Positions 49,451 through 60,398 of a stretch of DNA of 64,000 nucleotides are shown one piece after another. The position numbers and the translations under genes were made by a program. The DNA is taken from assembly GCF_900496995.4 (NCBI RefSeq), contig NC_044010.1, positions 3,038,001-3,102,000 on the forward strand, written 5' to 3'. Under the pieces are notes generated by a model that saw only the letters and a list, made by a program, of their open reading frames with translations, was not told where the DNA came from and made no database searches. Source of the stretch: Aquila chrysaetos chrysaetos. Its lineage: Eukaryota; Chordata; Aves; Accipitriformes; Accipitridae. Each line of letters starts with the position of its first letter. Position 1 is the stretch's first letter.

Positions 49451-50780
49451 ACACTGACGAAGTGGAAGATGACTCCTCCGAGTTCCTAACGACATTCCCA
49501 TTCTGACTGGATGCTTAAAGACAGCAATGCTTACATCAAGCAGAGTAAAATGATATTACAGCCAGGTAGACTGCTGAAACTACTTTTGCTGGAAATGACT
49601 TGAGGAAGAATTCCAAAAATCTTACCTGAAGCCTAGAGTGTTTCTTAGGATTGCAGGCCTTCTGGATATATGGGAACATTTGGGGAAAGCGTGCAATAAA
49701 TTGAATGCCTCTCGCACTGCTGTGGGAAACTTTATCATACGCAGCACGTATATGTGGCATTTTTGCCTCCATTTTGGAAAACTTATGGACAGTCTTTGCA
49801 ATGAATTACATTCATCTTACCTCTAAAGGAAAGATGACACTGAGTGGGCTTCTCATTTACAGTAAAATGAACAAAGCAAGTGAGCAAAATGTAAGGATGG
49901 GTAAGGAATGGTCTGGAAAATAATAGAATGCCTTCATTAAATGTATGGTGTTGTCTCAGCTGGAACACACTGTTCAGCCCTATTCAAAAGGATAAAAGAA
50001 ATAGGCAAGAGATGAAAAAAGATTTGAAGCCGTAAAAAGAAAATCATGAGTAGAAAACAAGCGGTATTAATTCTGCTGCTTAAATTAAAATTGTTTACTT
50101 TGGAGAGGACAAAGTGAATCAGGTACTCCTGTTTATTTTTTCATAATCGAGTGTGGTCTTGTTCTTAAACTAAAAGGCAGTGAATTGAAAGCTGATGGAA
50201 AAAGTGTTTTTATACAATGCTTATTTGGAACAAATGTGACATGGTCTTACTGAGCCTGAGGGCTTAGCGGATTCAGAAAACATGAAATGTAAGAACATCT
50301 TCTGAATTAGAATGGATAGAAATTTAAAAGGGATATAAAGCCCTGTAAAAAGTAGGAACTGAGCATGATTAGAAGGGAATTTCTATGATAGGGATGTTTC
50401 CTTTTCATATTTAGTACTAAGGATAAAGGAGATTTGACCTGGTCTGATCTACTGTGCAAACTGTTGTCTTCCTAGATAGCCCAAGCTTTGCATGGTTTCT
50501 CACCTCCCCAGAATTATATGGAGTGGTAACAGCCAGATTTAAGCCAGTTTTTTCTTTCCTCTCCTTCCTCACAGTGACCTCTAATGGTTAAGCCTCTGGC
50601 AAAGGCTAAGAGATGGAGTTAGATATAAATACAGATTAATAATAAATGGGGATAGAAGAAAGTAAAATGCTGGTGTGAAATTGACAGTGAGCAGAGTTCT
50701 GCAGTCTCTGCATTACATCTGCCTGCAGCTCTTCTCTAGCAGCTCCTTGGAAATAAATGGAAAACTGCCTATTGCCACTA
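49451..50780 (+). other. RABL3: RABL3 3' UTR (end uncertain)
   Basis: Non-coding sequence follows the stop. Candidate poly(A) signals AATAAA occur at 49695-49700, 50641-50646 and 50752-50757. None is clearly the functional one from sequence alone, and the UTR could extend further. Open frames here are chance. Confidence 0.5.
49695..49700 (+). promoter_or_regulatory. RABL3: candidate RABL3 poly(A) signal
   Basis: The first AATAAA after the stop codon (245 nt downstream), followed within 30 nt by a G/T-containing stretch. Later AATAAA hexamers near 50.64 and 50.75 kb are alternatives. Confidence 0.35.
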
Positions 50781-53039
50781 ATCGGGTTCTGTCTTAGGGT
50801 AACCAGATCTGGGCTCCCTCAGCTCCCTTAGGGACCAGCAAGACTTAAACAGAACCTGGGTGGGAGACAAGTGAGCTGGGACTATTTCTTCCTTCACCCT
50901 GTGGCTTCTTTAGGAGAACTGGAAGCATTGCAGAGTAAGGGAGGCCATTTAGTTTAAGATGCTGCATGAAGCAACGGTTGCGCGGGTCTTTGATTTGGAC
51001 GAAGCAACTTTCGAAAACAGGCCCCTTCAATTAATCAAAAAAAGGAACATTACTCAGCATGCTGTAAGGTGGCCTAAGGCCTAATTGCAGCTTACCTGTA
51101 TTTGTGTGTTTCGCTCCTCAGACTCCACAAAAAAGGAACAAAGTCTTTGTATGAGAAATCTTGTGAAGGTCAGTTCTTGCTCCAGGAAGGAGGAGAGAAT
51201 GCCTAAGTCATGTGCATCGGTGGGACTGAAGGTTATGACAATCAGGATTCAGGAGCAAATTAGAAAGAGATACTGTTGTGGTAGGAGGGAGAGAAGATAA
51301 AGAGAGTAGTACCAAGGAAAAGTAGAGCCTGTGGGCAAGTGGTAGAAGGTTAGCAGATTGAGAAGGAAGTGTGGTTGAGGCTGTGGCTCCTGCTCCAGCC
51401 TCAGCTAAGTCTGCCTGGGCTCATTCATCCAGCTGTGAGCCACAAAACTCCTCCCAGGATATCTCCATCCACTCTTGAACTGACCTGTGTTGGTCTACAA
51501 GTGACTTCATGGTCAGTCTTGCTGTCCTATCCGCAAAATGAAGGAGGCTTCCCTGGAGGCATGGTTCTGAAGTATCTGTTTATCAAATTGTAGTGTCTTC
51601 AGTACATCGGGAATTAAAGAGTTCACCCTTTTTTATTTTAGTCTAGATGTTTAACTTGAAGAAAACGAGGACCTGAGTTGTTCCAAGCTGTTTCTGTTGT
51701 CACAATATTTATTCTGATATCACCACCCTTAACTTTGTCCTGTCATAAACAAATCATTTAACTTCAGTTGTTAGTTTTAATGCACTGAAATCCTTTAGAG
51801 AGCTGTCATTTGGTTATTCTAAAAGGTAAAGGCTAAGTTTCTGTGCTGTCTCCATCAATAGCCCTGAAAAGTGATTGCAGACCCATCTCACCATGATTGC
51901 AGTGTTTTAGCATTTGTGGTCGCAGATTAGAATAGATTGCTTTGTAAAACACCTGTGTGGTTTTTTTCCATGTATTTTTACCCACTTTTCTTCTCGCACT
52001 TCTTCAGGGCCAAGTTAAGGATATTGGCATACTCTAGTTATGTTTAAATATAATCCTGAAATTTCATGGGTTTCCCATGCTTGGGTTTTGGATAATTGCA
52101 CTATCCCGTTTTGTGTTTTTTACATTTACATGACTGACACACACTGCAGCTCCCTTGAAATAGCTCCATATGATTTTTGTTTGGAGTGGTAGCTTCTGTT
52201 TTCCTAAATGTAATGCAGAGGCAGAACGGACTGATAATTATACATTGGACAAACCATGGGAATTGGCAGAAGTTGTTGCAGGCACCGTTAGCCTGCTGTC
52301 TTGGTGTAGTGTGGGATTAGGTGCATCTTTCTCTTTATTTTAATCGGAGGTAATGGCTCCATACACAAGGGCCACCAGTTTAGCACCGTACTTTGGTTAT
52401 ACCCATATTGTTGTGTGTAGAGCAAGAATATCTCACACCTGCTGTGGTGTATATCAAATGTCAGGATCCAGCAGGCAATGTTGAATGACTATCCCAGTTA
52501 TTCTTTTTATTGACTTTACCCTTACTCACTGCCCCATCCCTTCCATGCTTCTGCTTTACTTCTATCTTAAAATGCTTAAAGATCAGTTTTAAATTGTCAC
52601 TAAAAAAAAGCTGTGTTGATCTTTCCCCCAAATATTCATTGTCCAGCCAAACCCTTTTGGTTTTTGTATCACAAGCTTGAGTGTAGTGGTTATCTTACAC
52701 CTGTGTTGTTGGATTCTATGACACTACGTTATCTTAGCTATTTTAATACAAATAGGTCTCCAGTCCAGATTAGGTATCTTATTTGTTTAGATCTCAGCAG
52801 GTAACCACAATTAGGTATAGTTTTTCCTTTTTAGGGCAAGGTGCTGTGTAATGGAGTTGTGTATGTTGATGACATTACATTTATTTTTAAAGGAAGTGCT
52901 AGCTTCTTGTCAGAACCAGGAGTGTGTGAGCAGCTGGAGTTAGTTGCATTGCTGTTTGCACCTCACCTGTTTTCAGCTGCCCAGAAAAGGTTCACCTCCA
53001 AGCTTGGGGCTGTGACATCAGACAACTTCTTTGTGTCAC

Positions 53040-53460
53040 ACGTTGCTCCTCCTTCTATGTGTTTCACCTTTCTTTTCTCTGTGACCCCCATGCCCTCTAT
53101 GACCTTTCTGTCTTGCCTCTGTCCACCCATATCCCCATGCTCTGTTCCTCCAGCTCCCTTTCTCCCAACTTCTATCCCTCTTTCTCTCCTCAATTCCCAT
53201 GTCCCACCTGTCTGACCCCTCTGTGTCACCGAGGGTCACAAAGACCCCTCTCTTTGTGCCCCCTGCTCCACCCTCTGGTTCCCCCTTTCTTCCCATTTTC
53301 CTCTCTGTTTCTCTCTGCCATGCTTTGTCTCTCTTGCTGTACCACTTGATTTCTCTCTTTGTCTCTCTGTTTGCCTCTCTGCCTGTCTCTGTCTCTCTGT
53401 TTTCCTACATCTCTCCTTCTCCTTCTGTCTGTTTCTCTTGTGTCTGTCACAGGCACACAT
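53040..53460. repeat. degenerate C/T-rich (tctctg-like) tract
   Basis: About 420 bp of plus strand are strongly pyrimidine-rich, with many tctctgt/ctctgtct motifs, densest at 53300-53440. Open frames on both strands (serine/leucine/proline-rich on plus, arginine/glutamate/glutamine-rich on minus) arise from this composition. Confidence 0.85.
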
Positions 53461-56314
53461 GTTTCACATCAAAGCACTCACACTCCATTCCTTTAAACTG
53501 GAGCTACTCAATCTCTCCGTGTGACTTCCCAGGCAGACATGTATGCCCAGATGCTGTGTACCAGAGGGGTCAGCGAAGATGGCTCATGCAGGTACATGGG
53601 TTAGACTTTCCATGCACACACAGGTGAAATGCATAGCTAATAAACAATGAGCCTCTCCTCTTCCCAAGGGGCTCAGCAGAGCTTTCTGGTTTATTTATGA
53701 CCAGTCTGATGAGTGAGGGGATAGTCAGAAGCATGAGTATATCCTAAATATGGGAAAATGCCCCAAATCTGCCCCTCTTGATTTCCATGCAGAAAAGTAG
53801 GAAATCATATGTACAGTAGCCTTAAATTCTTGAGTATACGTTTTTGTTCTTGTAGCAACAGGATTGCCTGCTCTGTGCAGCAATCTTTAGCGAAGGTCCC
53901 ACTGGCTTTAAGCATGTGAAACCTATCCAGTACTGGGGTTTTGGGTGCAACCTTAATACAAATTTTCATTATTGATAATATTTGCAGAGGCAGCTGCAAT
54001 ATGCTCCACTTATCACAAATGAGGTATGAACTGCTGTGTCGTAGCCTGCAGTCAATAGATTTTTCATTGAGGTATAGTGAAGTCGGGGCTTGAATCCTCA
54101 TTTCTCAGTTGATAGGCGACAGACTTTACTGATCAAAAACCTACTTCTGCTTTTCAGGAAAGGGAGCTTAATCCTTCTATTTCTTTTGTTAGTCAGCTCT
54201 TCCCATTAGAAGTCATGTTCCTGTCTCACTTTCCTTACAAGGATGCCGTTTACTTTGATTTCTTTTGTAGGGTTGAGCAAGTCTGTGGCTTAGTGCACTA
54301 GTTTTCTTTGACAAAAAGCCATTATCATTATTGATGAACCTGTCACTGGCTGGCAAGTTACCAGAAACTGCTTAGAGGTAAAGCTTTCCTTAGGGTGTGC
54401 TTCGCTGCAGCACTGTGCGTTAGGTCCACAGACAGACACAGCTTTTGGAAAAAATACCATGTAGGTGTCAGGTGGAAGAGGGGAAGGAGAATAAAATCAC
54501 TCCCAATTAATTTCAAGTGTCCAGTCAACAGCGAAGCTCTCCTACCTAGTGAGAGCCTGACATGTAGCCAAAAGTATTGTTCTTAGTATTATCCACTTGC
54601 GCTACCGTGGGTTTATTCTAACATCTGATCAGTAAATGGGGAAAATATGTTTCTTTATGGTACATGAGAACCCAATGAAGAAGTTAAGAAGTTTTCATCA
54701 CTAACCGTGGGTTATATGAGCAGTGTAAGGGCTTTCCAGTTGTGCAGGCAAAGCTGCAATAAACCATGATTCTCAGGACCTGAGTCTAAATGGATCTGGA
54801 AATTAGATGTAGTTCCCTAACAGTGAGAGTGATGATGCCCGAAACAGTTAATGGAAAAAAGCAGATTTGTCATTGTTTGGGGTTTTTCAGGGTAGAATTA
54901 GTAGCTACCTGAAAGATGTGCTTTAGCACAGCTTTGAGGAAAAGTCCCCCAGCATGTTTGTAAGGAAGTTGGTTTAGATGATCAGAGCTATCTGTGGCAG
55001 CGAAGAGACTGTGAAATCTAGCTTTGGCAGTTCAGCTGCTTAGCCAACCCCTGCTGCAAATACTGTTAAGTACAGAAATGTGTTTTCTTTTTCCTGCTTT
55101 GGCATTGTATCACTGAGATACAGCTTGTTGTGCCCCTTGGGCTTATTAATGCACAGAAACTCTGGTTCCATACCTATTGAAATTGCACCGGGAAGTTCCT
55201 TCTCAGCATGCCACCATGGGCTTCTGTCAAAAAAATGTCAAATACAAGGCAAGCTCGTAAATAAGACCACACACTCCTTCTTGACTAGATCAACCGAATG
55301 AAAGTCTGGTCTGTGTGGGCAATCCAACTTGAAGTTCAGTCATTTTTTTGACTGGGAGGAGCATGAAGTGAAATAGTCTGTGATTAACCCATGCACATCT
55401 ACGTTCCCTTTGACCTGAAAGTTAACGTTTACAAAGTGGAAATATACTGCTGGCTTTGGGTTAAAGATTTATTAAAGTATGAGGAGGCCCAGTAGCTTTG
55501 AAGGCTAGGACTACGTTCAGAGTTTTTATCTTGCTGTCTGATGCCATCCTCTCTTCCAGCTTGTTCTGCTGTGGCTTACATGGGCTTGACAGGCTGTCCT
55601 ACCCTTGATGAATAAAAGGTCAGATCACAAAATTCAGTGATAGTCCAAAATTAGCACTCTCTTTAGCTGTTGTACCAGAGTGGGGAAGGATAGAACAGGG
55701 CAAGGTGATTAAATTTTGTCCTGACTCCTAGGAGTGGTTCTTCTAGCCTGAAGGCAGAAGCCTCACAGCAAGGTGAGCAGGTGGCTTCTCCAGCCTCTAT
55801 TCATGCAGCATCTGTTTTTTGGCGACAAGGAGTGTGTGCGCTCTGCTGTAGACAACTTTTTATGATCTTTCCTGCACAAATAAATGATAATAATTAACCT
55901 GTCTGGCATCTGCTGCTGAATGGTCCCAGAAAAATGACAAGGACATATTTCATAAGAGCCACTCTACAAAAAAGTACATGTTATTAAAAAGAGCCTTTTT
56001 TGCCGCAAAGCTGTTGGCAGTGATAAAAATATAAAAATTATTGCTTTATTTTCTCATATTATGATAAAAGGTTCAAAAAAGAGATTAAATCCCCTGGTAC
56101 TAAGTAGTACACTAGCAGATAAACAGACGGCTGCTCTAGAGAGCTCCTGGCCCATTTGGCAGCGCGTAAAGGGTTAACAAACAGAAAAGGCATGCAAGTT
56201 GGGGAAGCTGAGATCACAGAGACAGGAGTGAATGAATACATTAATAAATATGTACATCAATGAATGCATTTTAGCTGGACAAAGATAGGCAGGAGGAGAG
56301 GTTGGTCCTTTTAG

Positions 56315-56478
56315 AAACGAGATACATCACTGTGAAAAGCAACGGGCCATTGGAACGGCATGTCCACAGCCGCATCAGAAAGGATCTGTCTCTCTTGGTT
56401 GCCTCTTACATACGCTGTGTGCGGGACAGAAGAGCTTTACTTTTGGGACTGGACAACCACTCGCTACAAGAAGTTATG
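56315..56478 (+). other. unrecognised exon-like open segment
   Basis: A 164-nt stretch is preceded by tccttttag and followed by ATG|GTGAGC, both acceptable splice signals. It is open in the frame reading ...RYITVKSNGPLERHV... and ...LLLGLDNHSLQEVM. The surrounding open frame runs 56302-56556. CpG content is higher than in neighbouring DNA, and the peptide has a normal, high-complexity composition. I do not recognise a family. It could be a lineage-specific or lncRNA exon, a conserved regulatory element, or chance. Confidence 0.25.
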
Positions 56479-57320
56479 GTGAGCTGTGATCCAGTGATTG
56501 TACTCATCGCAGCAGCGCTGACAAGCTATGGTCCATGCTGGGAAGCGCTGTGCTAAGCATTGAGTAGGAATTTATGAAGGTGTCAGCCCTGCTCTGGAAA
56601 GTGTATACCCTAATACACAAATATTAATGTAAAGGGATAGGGAAGAATATACAGCCTTGCCTCTGCAACATAGCATGAAATATACATTGCGTAGGAAAAT
56701 GCTAACGGAGAGCATGGGGAAGCGAAGGGACTACTGTCCTGTGTCTCTCCCTTTTCTCCCAGGGACCCAGGTCATTCACCCACTCAGTGCCCCACTGCCT
56801 GAACTTGCAAGTGATTTTGGGAGGAAACAAAAGGCCTTTTAATGCATGTGCTATGAATTTGAATTATTTGAGTCCTCTTTGTCTATTGGATCAAATATAA
56901 GCTGCCTCATCTTCTATTTGAAAGGCTTTTTCCGTTCTCCTCCTCATCTTTCATTCACCACTCAGATGTTGAACACTAGCTGTTAAATTTTTAAGCAAGC
57001 CCCTTGGTACTTTCTCTCATTCTGCCTGTCTGACTTAGATGAGCTCCTTGCACATCTCCATCATGATGCCTGTGAGAACAGTTCACATCTTGTAAGCTGC
57101 TGGTCTGCAGGTACCACTGCATATACATCATGTGGTAGCAAATACAGTTGCATTGATGTCTTATGCTTTTTTATGTATCTCTTGGGTCTTATTACATATT
57201 TCAGCTGGAATCTCCTTGGAGTAAAGGCTGCGTAAAGCCATGCACTGGACAGTTGTCATAAACCCAGAAAGACAGCTGAGAACACACTGAATGCTTTTAA
57301 TGCTCATTCTTCCACGCTTA

Positions 57321-57393
57321 ATTCATTGTGTTTATGAATCATGTTTATGTGATAACAAATCATTGTGTTTCTGAATCATATTTACGTGATAAC
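57321..57393. repeat. 36-bp direct duplication (period 37)
   Basis: Copies at 57321-57356 and 57358-57393 share the pattern cattgtgttt.tgaatcat.ttta.gtgataac, with a few substitutions. Confidence 0.9.
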
Positions 57394-57500
57394 GAAGACA
57401 GTTGCTAAAATATTAATGAAGTACATCTATACTGAATGTTTCGTAAGATCTATATTTAAGAGCTGCTGCAACTAACTAAAGAGGTTGTTTAAGCTAAATG

Positions 57501-57681
57501 ACAGAATCACTGAGGTTGGAAGTGACCTCCAGAGATCATCTAGTCCAACGCCCCTGGTCAAGCAAGGTCAGCTGGAGCCAGTTGCCCAGGACGATATCCA
57601 GGTGGGTTTTGAATATCTTACACAGGTGGAGAATACACAACGTCTCTGGCTGGGCAACCTGTTCCAGTGTTTGACCACCAC
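57501..57681 (-). mobile_element. CR1 LINE 3' end, antisense
   Basis: The plus strand begins 'cagaatcactgaggttgga', then 'gacctccagagatcatctag' and later 'tctctggctgggcaacctgt', 'tccagtgtttgaccacc'. This is the complement of the well-known CR1 3' tail, so the element lies on the minus strand with its 3' end to the left. It is strongly truncated. Confidence 0.92.
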
Positions 57682-57716
57682 TTAATATTCACATTTAAGG
57701 GCAAAAAGGAAAGCCC

Positions 57717-57900
57717 ACAGAACTACAGGCCAGTCAACTGAGAAGAGATGCTCCATCCTTCCAAGGGATGCTCCATCACTTCAAGGCAAGTAATCCTGGA
57801 AACCATTTCCAGACACATAAAGGACATGAAGATGATTGGGAGTAGTCAGCATGGATTTATGATTTCCCTCTTAAATGGGATGGGCTAGGTCAGAAACACC
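57717..57900 (+). mobile_element. CR1 reverse-transcriptase fragment, sense
   Basis: The plus strand contains 'aactacaggccagtcaac', 'aatcctggaaaccatttcc', 'gattgggagtagtcagcatg' and 'gatttatga', corresponding to CR1 ORF2 (RPV...ILETISRHIKDMK and IGSSQHGF). It is a degraded, truncated fragment in the opposite orientation to the adjacent CR1 tail, so it is a separate insertion. The right edge is unclear. Confidence 0.85.
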
Positions 57901-58877
57901 ACAGAAGTGTTAAGAAATCTTCTGTATTTCATGTAATTTGGAGGTCAATCAAGTGTCAGTTCAACGGTATCTCATTAAATAATGTTTTTCCCTGTATGGA
58001 ATGGAAAAGCAAGGTTAGGCAGCCTAATAAGCTTTAAAACATTTACATGGCCATCAGGTGAGTAAAGTGATAATACTTTGTCCTTTCTTAGGAAACAAGA
58101 ACAAGCAGGAGGTAGGTCTACCCATAATTAAAAAGCAACACCTTTATTTTTGCCTGTCCCACAAGAAGAAAACGAGAACGGGGCCTGTAAAGAGGTGTGA
58201 GCAAGGTGAAATGTAGGTTCGCAAAGGGGAATGGAAGCTAAAATGTGATGTTATCTCTCCTGCTGCATGGCTCAGCAGGGAGGGATCTTGGAAACCCCTG
58301 AAACTTTGCAAGTTAGGTTTGCAAAACTGTAGTCAAATGTGTAATTCTTCACTGTCAGAAAACAAGTGAGGTGAACTCTTTACTCTTAAATATTATCTGG
58401 TAGGAAGGGAGTCTCAAGGGTAGGTGGCAGGTGCTAGGTACTTTATTTCTTTGGCAATGATGAATCACTGCTAAGGGTGAACTAACATATTTGCAATCAC
58501 TGCCTTGAGCTGGAGAATTCCTCACTGTTGCTGTGTTTTTTTTATGGCAAAGCTGGAAGAGGCCAGGGTATGGACAGAGCCTTCCTGGGCAAATGGGAAG
58601 ATGGCAAGCAGTAATGGAGACCTAAAGAAGACTTATAACTTGGAGATTACTCAGTCTATATTCTTCTAGAGCCTAACGCAAGGGAGTCCAGATCTACGGT
58701 TCAAGACTTTCAGGTACTGCTGTAATATAATGATGGAAGTTCCCAGTTGTACTCATCTTCAGCCCACCCACATTGTAACGGGGCTAAATTTTGTTCTGTT
58801 TTAGAGAAAACATTACCTAATATTGTACAGCCAGGTTAGCTGAGTCTGTTCCTGGTGACTATGCTGCCATCAGCTGA

Positions 58878-59122
58878 AACAAGAGAAGTTCAAGCTGCAT
58901 ATAAGGAAAAGTTTTTTGACCGTGAAGGCAATCAAGCAGTGGAACAAACTGCCCAGTGAGGCTGTGCAGTCTCCATCCTTGAAAGTCTTCAAGACAAGAC
59001 CAGATAAAGTCCTGAGCAGCACGGTCTGATCTCAGAGCTGACTCCACTTTGAGCTGAAGGTTGCACTAGTGACCTTCTGAAGTCCTTTCCAACCTGAATT
59101 ATCTTATGACCCTGTGATCCTA
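58878..59122 (+). mobile_element. CR1 LINE 3' end, sense
   Basis: It contains 'gtggaacaaactgcccagtg', 'gcagtctccatccttgaaag', 'gtcttcaagacaagaccaga', and a terminal 'gtcctttccaacctgaatta' followed by the degenerate terminal repeat 'ttatgaccctgtgatcc', the typical CR1 ending. It could be the 3' part of the same insertion as the reverse-transcriptase piece 1 kb upstream, or a separate copy. Confidence 0.9.
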
Positions 59123-59543
59123 AGACCAGAGGGGACAGCCAAGGAAAACTAGCTCTCCCTCTCCTCTATCCATGACTACCAACTCTTCATAGACCCCATC
59201 TTCTCCCTTGTAGCAGCCAGCCTATTTTGCCAGACCTTAGAAGTGGCACCTCTCGGTGGCTCTAGTATCTTACTCAGGGCGGTGTGAGGAGGTGCCAATT
59301 TTTAGAGAAGACAAAATGATTAAGACCTGTCCCTCTTGCAGCCCAAGCTCTCGCTGGCTGCTGTGGGGGCAACACGAGCTCCTAAAACTGCTTGGTGGGG
59401 GGAAGGCTTCCAGGATGCTCTAGGAGAGAAGGAAGCGTTAACTCCAGGGTCACTTTTGAATTTCGGTGTGTCCCTCCTAGAGATTTCCTCCTGGCAGGAC
59501 TTATAGTAAAGCAGGTTACGGCAAGGGAAAAAAAAACACTGCT

Positions 59544-59549
<6 letters not shown>

Positions 59550-59574
<25 letters not shown>
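59550..59574. repeat. poly(T) tract, 25 bases
   Basis: An uninterrupted T run in intergenic DNA upstream of the proposed HGD exon 1. The rest of 59123-60190 shows no gene. Confidence 0.9.
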
Positions 59575-60195
59575 GAGGAGGAGGATTGATGAGAATTCAA
59601 AGTAAAAAAAAATCAAATAAAATCAATTGATTTTTTTTTCCTGCAACTTCTGGAAATGCAGAGATACTTTCATTAGTATTCTGTAGCTAAATGCTTGCTG
59701 CCACTCCCTCCTCAGCAACAGCTTTCTTGAAAATATTAATATTTCAGAATTTATAAGTTTCCCTCACTAGCTCTAATCACAGGAATACAAAATCCTCCCC
59801 TATTTTTGGCCCCAAAATGCTGTGTAATGTTGCCGCATGGTGTTTCACAAATATCACTACCTTTACCAAGACGGGGATGTGATCCTTTCTATCCCCAGTG
59901 TAACACAGCTCAGAAGCATAATGAACAAGTATTTGTTACACATTTAGAGGGTTGTATATGAAAATTGCTAGAGGTATAATTTATGAAAGAAGCTTATAAA
60001 ACAGTTGCAGAAATGGCTTTTCTTTATTCTTAAATACCTTGTTCTTTTTTTTCCCCCCCATGTGTGGGAACTACGACACCTTTTTTAACATCTAAAGAGG
60101 AAAAGGAGCAGTGAGGGAACCCAGTCCCCCTCACCCCCTGTTTATTATCTTCAAATTGATTCTGGGGTTGGTTCTGCGGAGAAGGGCCGGCGTTT

Positions 60196-60248
60196 GGTTA
60201 AACACAGACTGGACTGAGCAAACAGATTGAAAACTCCCTTGGACTTTC
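60196..60248 (+). promoter_or_regulatory. HGD: cluster of liver-factor-like motifs, candidate HGD promoter
   Basis: GGTTAAAC at 60196-60203 resembles an HNF1 half-site. TGTTTGCTC on the minus strand at 60216-60224 fits the FOXA consensus TRTTKRYTY exactly. TGGACTTTC at 60240-60248 differs by one base from the complement of the HNF4 motif CAAAGTCCA. The cluster lies 136-188 bp upstream of the proposed start codon. HGD is mainly a liver and kidney gene, so the combination is suggestive, but short motifs like these also occur by chance. Confidence 0.35.
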
Positions 60249-60383
60249 TCACTTCCAGCACTGTCAGCCTGCCACCAGCCCGGCTCGGTCGACCGGCTAG
60301 CAGGCTTTGCTTGGCACGCTGCTTCGGCCAGATACCTGCTTGGGGTTTGTGTGTGCTCCAAGAGCAGAAGGACCAGGAGGAGG

Positions 60384-60398
60384 ATGACGGGCTTGCAG
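60384..60398 (+). CDS. HGD: proposed HGD exon 1, coding part (MTGLQ)
   Basis: HGD encodes homogentisate 1,2-dioxygenase, the cytosolic enzyme opening the ring of homogentisate to maleylacetoacetate in tyrosine breakdown. Seen here: ATG with A at -3, followed by ACG GGC TTG CAG and the strong donor GTAAGG. The coding part is exactly 15 nt, as in human HGD, whose first intron lies after coding base 15 (MAELK). Position and strand agree with the human order, where HGD follows RABL3 in the same direction. Liver-type motifs lie just upstream. Exon 2, which would start with a YISGFGNE-like sequence, was not found before the window ends, so the call depends on synteny, phase and splice site. With five codons, chance is a real alternative. 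Confidence 0.5.

Larger units (their letters stand above)
50781..57500. other. intergenic stretch downstream of RABL3
   Basis: No gene is recognised apart from one unexplained exon-like segment at 56315-56478. The stretch holds a pyrimidine-rich tract (about 53.04-53.46 kb) and a 37-bp duplication (57321-57393). Other open frames lack domains. Confidence 0.6.

Noticed and set aside
53199..53627. 142-codon serine/leucine-rich frame, with arginine/glutamine-rich frames opposite
   Set aside because: It arises from the C/T-rich repeat; composition and the mirrored minus-strand frames show it is not a gene.
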